Source: an uncultured Erysipelotrichaceae bacterium
GTDB lineage: Bacteria; Bacillota_I; Bacilli_A; RF39; UBA660
Assembly (NCBI GenBank): GCA_902766135.1
Contig: CACXCK010000040.1
Span: 1-18,507 of the forward strand
Reading direction: 5' to 3'
Length of the DNA stretch: 18,507 nt
The translations under genes and the position numbers were made by a program. The notes beneath the pieces were generated by a model, which was not told the origin of the DNA, did not search any database, and saw only the letters and a list, made by a program, of their open reading frames with translations. Below, piece by piece: positions 13,538-18,507 of the stretch; the first letter of the stretch is position 1; the number at the start of each line of letters is the position of its first letter.

Positions 13538-15355
13538 TTAATTAGCTTCTTCAAAAAATACTTTATGCCAAATAAGGAAACAAAATACATTCCATATCTT
13601 ACGATAATTATCTTTTTTCATATCTCTATGTTGATCTAACATATGAATAAGCTTCTTAGTATCAAAATACTTCTCCGCCGTTCGAGTTTCAAAAGTACTC
13701 TTAACATATTCATATACATCTTCTTCTCTTAACCAATCTCTTATTGGTACCGGAAATCCTAACTTCTTTTTCTTATATGATTCATTAGGTATTACCTTTT
13801 TAGCTGCCTCCCTTAAAGCTACTTTCGTATTTTCTTTAGTAACTTTATATTCTAGTGGTAAAGATGCAGCTACCTTAAATACTTCCTTATCAATAAATGG
13901 AACTCTGCCTTCAATTGAATTAGCCATTGTCATTCTATCGGCTTTTTGCAAAATATCTTTCATTAACCAAAAATGAATATCAATTGCTTGCATCTTAACA
14001 ATATTACTTTCACCACTAAACTCATCATAGACACTTTTAGTAATATCTTTATTTTCAATAGTTACAGGTATCTTAAGGAGTTTTTTTACTTCTTTCTCAC
14101 TCCATACTTTATTTACACCTATATAACTATCTTCTAACTTTTCTCCTCTTCTTACCAAGAAATTTATACCTCTAACAGGTGGAAAAAGTGAGAAAAATTT
14201 AGAAATCCCATGTCGAATAAAAAATGGTATTTTATTATAAAAAGAATAATCTACTTCTTCACGATAATAATTATATCCTCCAAAGAATTCATCTGCCCCT
14301 TCTCCAGATAATACTACCTTTACATCTTGACTAGCAAGTTTGGCAACAAAATATAACGCAACAACCGCTGGGTCACTAGCCGGTTCATCCATATGATACA
14401 TTATTTTGTCCAACACCGCCATATACTCAGCTTTACTAATCTTTTTACTAGTATTATTAATATCTAATCTACTAGCTAAATCTTTTGCATAATCAATTTC
14501 ATTATATCTTGGAATATCATAACCTACCGTATACGTTTTATCAGGTCTCGCAAGTGATACTAAATAAGAAGAATCAATTCCACTAGATAAGAAAGAACCA
14601 ACTTCAACATCGCTTATCATATGATGTTGAACACTGTCTTCCATAACCTTAGATATTTTATTAACGCTTTTGTCATATTCTTCCTTTTTAATAGGAAACT
14701 CTAACTTATAATAACGCTCAATATTAACTTCTCCATCTTTATAAATTAAAGTATGCCCTGCATCCAATCTCTTAACGCCTTTAAAAAAAGTCTCAGTTGT
14801 TGGCGTAAAACTAAATGATAAATAACTACTTAAAATACTTTCGTTAAATTCCTTTTTAAAAGAAGGATGGTCTAAGAAAGCTTTAATCTCTGAAGCAAAC
14901 ATAAAAGTTTCCCCATTTTGATAATAATAAAATGGTTTAATACCAAAAGGATCCCTAGCACAGAAAAGCAACTTATCTTTTTTATCATATATTACAAACG
15001 AAAACATTCCTCTTAAGTGCTTAACAACATCCTTACCCCACTTAGTATATCCAGCAAGTATAACCTCAGTATCACTGCTAGTATGATAATGGTAATCACT
15101 TAACTCACTCTTTAAATCTTGATAATTATAGATTTCCCCATTAAAGACAATAACCAAGTTTTCATCATCACTAAACATTGGTTGCCGTCCTCCTTCAATA
15201 TCAATTATCGAAAGTCTTCTTTGGGCAAGGCAAAAATCTTTATCAATATACATACCTTCACCATCGGGGCCACGATGCGCTATTCTATCATTCATTTTTT
15301 TTAACACTTGTTTATTATTTTTTTCTTTACCAACAAAGCCAACTATTCCACACAT
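13538..15355 (-). CDS. asnB: Asparagine synthetase, glutamine-hydrolysing
   Basis: It makes asparagine from aspartate, ATP and glutamine. The 605-residue protein has both domains: an N-terminal Ntn glutaminase with catalytic Cys2 (MCGIVGF), AHRGPDGEG (26-34), RRLSIID (46-52), FNGEIYNY (71-78) and SDTEVILAGY (94-103); and a C-terminal ATP-pyrophosphatase domain with SSGIDSS (257-263), HMDEPASDPAV (321-331), LSGEGADEFFGGY (349-361) and KADRMTMANSIEGRVPFID. All catalytic motifs are intact. The size and the PASDPA motif resemble the AsnB/AsnO group of Bacillota. AGAGGTGA precedes the ATG by seven bases. It follows tex by 34 bases on the same strand, but an extended -10 in the gap suggests its own promoter. 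Confidence 0.96.
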   Translation of the reverse strand: MCGIVGFVGKEKNNKQVLKKMNDRIAHRGPDGEGMYIDKDFCLAQRRLSIIDIEGGRQPMFSDDENLVIVFNGEIYNYQDLKSELSDYHYHTSSDTEVILAGYTKWGKDVVKHLRGMFSFVIYDKKDKLLFCARDPFGIKPFYYYQNGETFMFASEIKAFLDHPSFKKEFNESILSSYLSFSFTPTTETFFKGVKRLDAGHTLIYKDGEVNIERYYKLEFPIKKEEYDKSVNKISKVMEDSVQHHMISDVEVGSFLSSGIDSSYLVSLARPDKTYTVGYDIPRYNEIDYAKDLASRLDINNTSKKISKAEYMAVLDKIMYHMDEPASDPAVVALYFVAKLASQDVKVVLSGEGADEFFGGYNYYREEVDYSFYNKIPFFIRHGISKFFSLFPPVRGINFLVRRGEKLEDSYIGVNKVWSEKEVKKLLKIPVTIENKDITKSVYDEFSGESNIVKMQAIDIHFWLMKDILQKADRMTMANSIEGRVPFIDKEVFKVAASLPLEYKVTKENTKVALREAAKKVIPNESYKKKKLGFPVPIRDWLREEDVYEYVKSTFETRTAEKYFDTKKLIHMLDQHRDMKKDNYRKIWNVFCFLIWHKVFFEEAN

Positions 15356-15374
15356 AACACTATCACCTCTACTT

Positions 15375-15383
15375 AGTATAACA
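15375..15383 (-). promoter_or_regulatory. Extended -10 promoter of asnB
   Basis: TGTTATACT on the minus strand, 19 bases before the asnB ATG, in the short gap after tex. No good -35 is seen. No terminator stands between tex and asnB, so read-through from tex is also likely. Confidence 0.5.
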
Positions 15384-15389
15384 CATTAT

Positions 15390-17513
15390 TTAAAAATCTT
15401 TCACCAAAGATAATTGAACTTTTTCTTTGGCCTTATCAATTCCGCACACATAGACAGTTACGATATCACCAACTTTAACAATATCTAAAGGATTAGAGAC
15501 AAAATTCTTACTCATCTTCGAAATATGTACTAACCCATCATCATGAAGCCCAATATCTACAAAAGCCCCAAAACTAGTAACATTTCTAACCGTTCCTTGT
15601 AATTCCATTCCAATCCGTAAATCATCAATTGTTAAAATATCACTTTTCAAAATAATATCATCCAACTTATCACGATAATCTTGACCAGGATGAATAAGTT
15701 CATCTAATATATCCTGTAAAGTGTAGACATCGCAACCTAATTTTTTTGAAAGTGCATTTACATCACATTTACTTATGATATCTGTAAACTTATCACTTCC
15801 AAAATCACTTAAATCTAAAGAAAGTTCCTTTAAAGCTCTCCTTGTCAATTCATAACTTTCAGGATGTATTCTCGTCTTATCAAGTACATTATCCCCATCA
15901 ATAACTCGTAAAAACCCTATAGCTTGCTCGTAAACTTTATCGCTAAAACCTGGTAGTTTCCTAACTTCATCACGGTTCTTAAAAGGACTCTTCTTACGAT
16001 AGTCAATTATACTTCCTATCGCTTTCTTACCAAGTCCAGAAATATATTTTAATATACTTTCACTAGCTGTATTTATATTTACACCTATCTCGTTAACAAT
16101 TTTTGAAACAGTAAAATCAAGTGCTTCCCCTAACTCTTTCTGATTTACATCATGTTGATACTCCCCAACACCTATACTTTTAGGGTCTATTTTTACTAAC
16201 TCAGATAACGGATCTTGTATTCTTCTACCTATTGATATAGCGCTTCTTTTCTCAACCGTTAAATCTGGAAACTCTGCAATAGCTAAAGGACTTGCTGAAT
16301 AAACAGAGGCCCCAGCTTCACTCACCAAATTATATAATACACCCATTCCAGATATAGTACTAGCTACAAACGCCTCAGACTCACGTGAGGCCGTTCCATT
16401 ACCAATAGCCACAATATTAACATGATACTTATTAATTAACGCCTTTAATACTTCTGCACTTTTTTCTTTTTCATTCTTTGGTTCATGTGGATAAATAGTA
16501 CTAATTTCCAGTACATCTCCATAAGGATTTAATACAGCAAGCTTACAACCAGTTCTAAATGCCGGGTCAAAACCCAAAACAACTTTATCTTTAACAGGTT
16601 TAGTCATGAGCAAATGTTCCAAATTATCTTGAAAAGTAACAATTGCTTTACTTTCAGCTTCACTAGTTAAATCTGCTCTAATTTCTCTTTCCACACTAGG
16701 ATATATTAATCTCTTTAAAGCATCTTCTAATGCATCTTTAACTATCTCACAGACAAAAGAACGCTCATTCTTAATCCACTTCTTTACTTGATAATTAAAT
16801 ATTCTTTCTTTATCAAACTCTAGACCTACACTAAGAATCTTCTCATCTTCGCCTCTATTCATCGCTAATATATGAAAATGTTTTGCATATTTAATTCTTT
16901 CACTAAAATCATAATACATCTCATATGTTTTCTTTTCGTCTATTGCATTTTTCTTTAACTTACTTTCAATAGAACCATAATTTAGTATTTCCGTTTTAAT
17001 ACTCTTCCTAGTTCCAGCATGATCACTTATCCACTCAGCAATAATATATTTTGCCCCTTCAATAGCTTTCGAAGTCTCCATATTATAACCACTAGCAAGC
17101 GTTTCAATATCCCCGTTTAATGGAAAAGCCATTATTTTCTTTGCGAGTGGTTCAAGGCCTGCTTTGATTGCTTCAGTTGCTTTAGTTTTTTTCTTTTCTT
17201 TATATGGACGATACAAATCTTCTACATCAGTTAACTTTTCACATGCCATAATAGAGGTCTTTAATTCCTCGGTAAGAAGACCCTTCTCATCTATTAAACG
17301 AATAACATCTTCTTTTCTTTTTAATAAATTTTCTAAATAACTATACTCTTTTTCAATAACTCTTATCTGTTCCTCATCCAAAGAACCAGTTACTTCCTTT
17401 CGATATCTTGCTATAAAAGGAATTGTAGCCCCTTCACTTAAAAGCTTTAACACAGCTTCTACTTGACTAACTTTTATATTTAAACGATGAGCTAGCACAT
17501 CTTGATTATTCAT
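15390..17513 (-). CDS. tex: Tex family RNA-binding transcription accessory protein
   Basis: Tex (YdcI in B. subtilis, relative of eukaryotic Spt6) binds nucleic acid and affects transcription; the exact role varies between species. The 707 residues have the full domain order: helical N-terminal region with IPFIARYRKE (31-40) and LTDVEDLYRPYKEKKKT (94-110), a YqgF/RNase H-like domain (about 310-440, GFDPAFRTGCKLAVL at 314-328), the GVGEYQHDVNQKEL motif (448-461), helix-hairpin-helix region (about 475-540, LPGFSDKVYEQA) and a C-terminal S1 RNA-binding domain (about 632-705, GTVRNVTSFGAFVDIGLHDD). Nothing is missing. AAGGTG stands five bases before the ATG. It has a good promoter of its own. Confidence 0.96.
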   Translation of the reverse strand: MNNQDVLAHRLNIKVSQVEAVLKLLSEGATIPFIARYRKEVTGSLDEEQIRVIEKEYSYLENLLKRKEDVIRLIDEKGLLTEELKTSIMACEKLTDVEDLYRPYKEKKKTKATEAIKAGLEPLAKKIMAFPLNGDIETLASGYNMETSKAIEGAKYIIAEWISDHAGTRKSIKTEILNYGSIESKLKKNAIDEKKTYEMYYDFSERIKYAKHFHILAMNRGEDEKILSVGLEFDKERIFNYQVKKWIKNERSFVCEIVKDALEDALKRLIYPSVEREIRADLTSEAESKAIVTFQDNLEHLLMTKPVKDKVVLGFDPAFRTGCKLAVLNPYGDVLEISTIYPHEPKNEKEKSAEVLKALINKYHVNIVAIGNGTASRESEAFVASTISGMGVLYNLVSEAGASVYSASPLAIAEFPDLTVEKRSAISIGRRIQDPLSELVKIDPKSIGVGEYQHDVNQKELGEALDFTVSKIVNEIGVNINTASESILKYISGLGKKAIGSIIDYRKKSPFKNRDEVRKLPGFSDKVYEQAIGFLRVIDGDNVLDKTRIHPESYELTRRALKELSLDLSDFGSDKFTDIISKCDVNALSKKLGCDVYTLQDILDELIHPGQDYRDKLDDIILKSDILTIDDLRIGMELQGTVRNVTSFGAFVDIGLHDDGLVHISKMSKNFVSNPLDIVKVGDIVTVYVCGIDKAKEKVQLSLVKDF

Positions 17514-17540
17514 ATATACACCTTAACTTTCAATAACTAT

Positions 17541-17569
17541 ATTGTATCAAAAATAAATATTCCTAACAA
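17541..17569 (-). promoter_or_regulatory. Promoter of tex
   Basis: TTGTTA (17564-17569) and TACAAT (17541-17546) are 17 bases apart on the minus strand, with TGA before the -10 (extended -10). Transcription would begin near 17534, about 20 bases before the ATG. Confidence 0.65.
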
Positions 17570-17584
17570 CCTAAAAGCTTTAAT

Positions 17585-17620
17585 TAAACAAAAAAAGCCA
17601 GGCCTAAACTGTCCAGCTTT
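17585..17620 (-). terminator. Terminator downstream of lgt
   Basis: On the minus strand AAAGCTGG...C pairs with G...CTGGCTTT (arms about 17611-17620 and 17594-17603, with two G-T wobbles and one mismatch), followed by a run of T. It separates the lgt transcript from the tex promoter. The plus strand has no matching T run. Confidence 0.7.
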
Positions 17621-17829
17621 CTCTTGAATCAATTATAGTTCTTAAAACAGAATTACTTCAATATTTTTAAGTGTTCCCCTATACCATCTTTGCGGTTCAT
17701 TACTAGATGTTAAAGAACATCCAAACATAAAACGCCAAGAAAGATTACACCTTCATACCGCTTTTTAAACTTAGGACGAAACGTTTTCAAAATATCCCTC
17801 CTTATTCCTAGCACCAAATATTTAGAATT
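17621..17829 (-). other. Unexplained interval after lgt, with a short ORF behind a strong ribosome site
   Basis: The lgt-tex gap is 316 bases. Apart from the terminator and tex promoter it holds about 210 bases with no recognised gene. On the minus strand AAGGAGGG is followed six bases later by a TTG at 17790, opening a 26-residue ORF to a TAA at 17710-17712 (MKTFRPKFKKRYEG, then a hydrophobic stretch). In a neighbouring frame a continuation can be read (SWRFMFGCSLTSSNEPQRWY, then RGTLKNIEVILF and a stop near 17637) that looks protein-like, so this may be a frameshifted small gene. A basic leader peptide, an untranslated RNA segment or random sequence are alternatives. I do not recognise either peptide. 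Confidence 0.35.
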
Positions 17830-18507
17830 CTAATATTTTAATTCTTTTGTATTAGTATCACGATACAAATCATCAAATCTTCCTTTACGAGAAGTTATCA
17901 TAAGTCCAAAAATACCTAGAATAAACAATACCACTGATACTACTTGAGCCATTCTAAAATCACCTAACATCAAAGAATCAGTACGTCTTGATTCAATAAA
18001 GAATCTCCCAATACTATACCAAATAAGATAGAAACTAGTTAAATGACCTACTTTTAAATGTTTAAACTTTTTAAGAATCATCATAATTATAAAACCAAGC
18101 AAACACCACAAAGACTCATATAAAAAAGTTGGTTCATAATAAACGCCTTTAATATTCATACCATCAATAATAAAATCAGGTATATGTAAGTTTTCTAAAG
18201 CACTTCTAAGTACTGGACCACCATGAGCCTCTTGATTAAAGAAATTTCCCCATCTTCCAATCGCTTGAGCAAGCAATACCCCAGGTCCTGCATAATCTGT
18301 GATTTTAAATAAATCAATTCGATATTTTCTACATAAAAAGAAAAGAGTAAGAAAGCCAAATAACAAACCTCCATGTATGGCAAGTCCACCTTCCCATATT
18401 TTTAAAATACTTATAGGATTGCTTGCATAACTTTGAAAGTTAAATACTACATAATAAATTCTAGCCCCAAGAATACCAACAATAACCGTCCAAAAACACA
18501 TATTGAA
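17830..18507 (-). CDS. lgt: Prolipoprotein diacylglyceryl transferase Lgt (5' end cut by window)
   Basis: Lgt moves diacylglycerol from phosphatidylglycerol to the lipobox Cys of prelipoproteins, the first step of lipoprotein maturation in the membrane. The frame is open to the window edge (225 residues seen). The usual N-terminal helix, about 45 residues, must lie beyond 18507, and the apparent ATG at 18501 is internal. Typical motifs: VGILGARIYYVVFN, IWEGGLAIHGGLLFG with the essential HGG, the Lgt signature AQAIGRWGNFFNQEAHGG, TFLYESLW and SIGRFFIESRRTDS. Several membrane helices are evident. The tail (RKGRFDDLYRDTNTKELKY) is charged and cytosolic. About 210 bases of unexplained sequence and a terminator follow. 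Confidence 0.95.
   Translation of the reverse strand, partial: FNMCFWTVIVGILGARIYYVVFNFQSYASNPISILKIWEGGLAIHGGLLFGFLTLFFLCRKYRIDLFKITDYAGPGVLLAQAIGRWGNFFNQEAHGGPVLRSALENLHIPDFIIDGMNIKGVYYEPTFLYESLWCLLGFIIMMILKKFKHLKVGHLTSFYLIWYSIGRFFIESRRTDSLMLGDFRMAQVVSVVLFILGIFGLMITSRKGRFDDLYRDTNTKELKY

Noticed and set aside
18499..18501. ATG as the start of lgt
   Set aside because: The frame stays open to the window edge, and the residues after it match the middle of the second part of Lgt, not the N-terminus.
1..18507. CRISPR array, tRNA/rRNA genes, insertion sequences
   Set aside because: No regularly spaced direct repeats, cloverleaf-like sequences, transposase motifs or terminal inverted repeats with target duplications were found by eye.

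Overview
The window is AT-rich chromosomal DNA from a Gram-positive-type bacterium, most likely an uncultured, gut-associated member of the Bacilli (Erysipelotrichales/RF39-like; the exact lineage is my inference). The reasons are the Bacillus-like gene order from ireB to greA, A-rich codon use with GGAGG-type ribosome sites, many short leaders, and cell-wall and lipoprotein genes (mltG, lgt). TGA is used as a real stop (ireB, yrzB, serpin), so the code is the standard bacterial one and not the Mycoplasma code. No rRNA, tRNA, CRISPR array, insertion sequence or phage module was seen.

Layout. (1) Positions 1-2343, minus strand: the first 781 residues of a large exported protein, cut by the window edge. 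It has a SipW/TasA-like signal, a camelysin-like N-terminal domain, about four Cys-containing repeats and a conserved C-terminal block. (2) Positions 2411-7543, minus: an eight-gene run, ireB-ruvX-yrzB-mltG-trmR-trhP1-trhP2-greA, with overlapping or nearly touching genes, ending at a clear terminator inside the end of greA. It joins IreK/PrkC-linked envelope control, Holliday-junction/rRNA processing, peptidoglycan termination, the wobble 5-methoxyuridine tRNA pathway and transcript cleavage. The order matches Bacillus subtilis yrzL-yrrK-yrzB-yrrL-yrrM-yrrN-yrrO-(udk)-greA, with udk missing. (3) Positions 7582-9168, plus: a CPBP intramembrane protease and a membrane-anchored calcineurin-like phosphoesterase with altered active-site motifs. 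(4) Positions 9148-11271, minus: serpin, a small hypothetical protein and a broken nitroreductase gene, tightly spaced as one operon. (5) Positions 11345-13536: TSPO (plus), MscL and a YtxH-like protein (minus), and a PF06541 membrane protein (plus), separated by compact terminators. (6) Positions 13538-17569, minus: asparagine synthetase and Tex, each with its own likely promoter. (7) Positions 17585-18507, minus: lgt (5' end cut off), followed by about 240 bases of unexplained 3' region with a short ORF behind a strong ribosome site and a terminator.

Taken together, this is mostly core chromosome with a few accessory, host-facing elements: the large repeat surface protein and the secreted serpin. 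The least explained parts are the surface-protein repeats, the atypical phosphoesterase, the long reactive loop of the serpin and the lgt-tex interval. I did not find convincing evidence of a wholly new multi-gene system.
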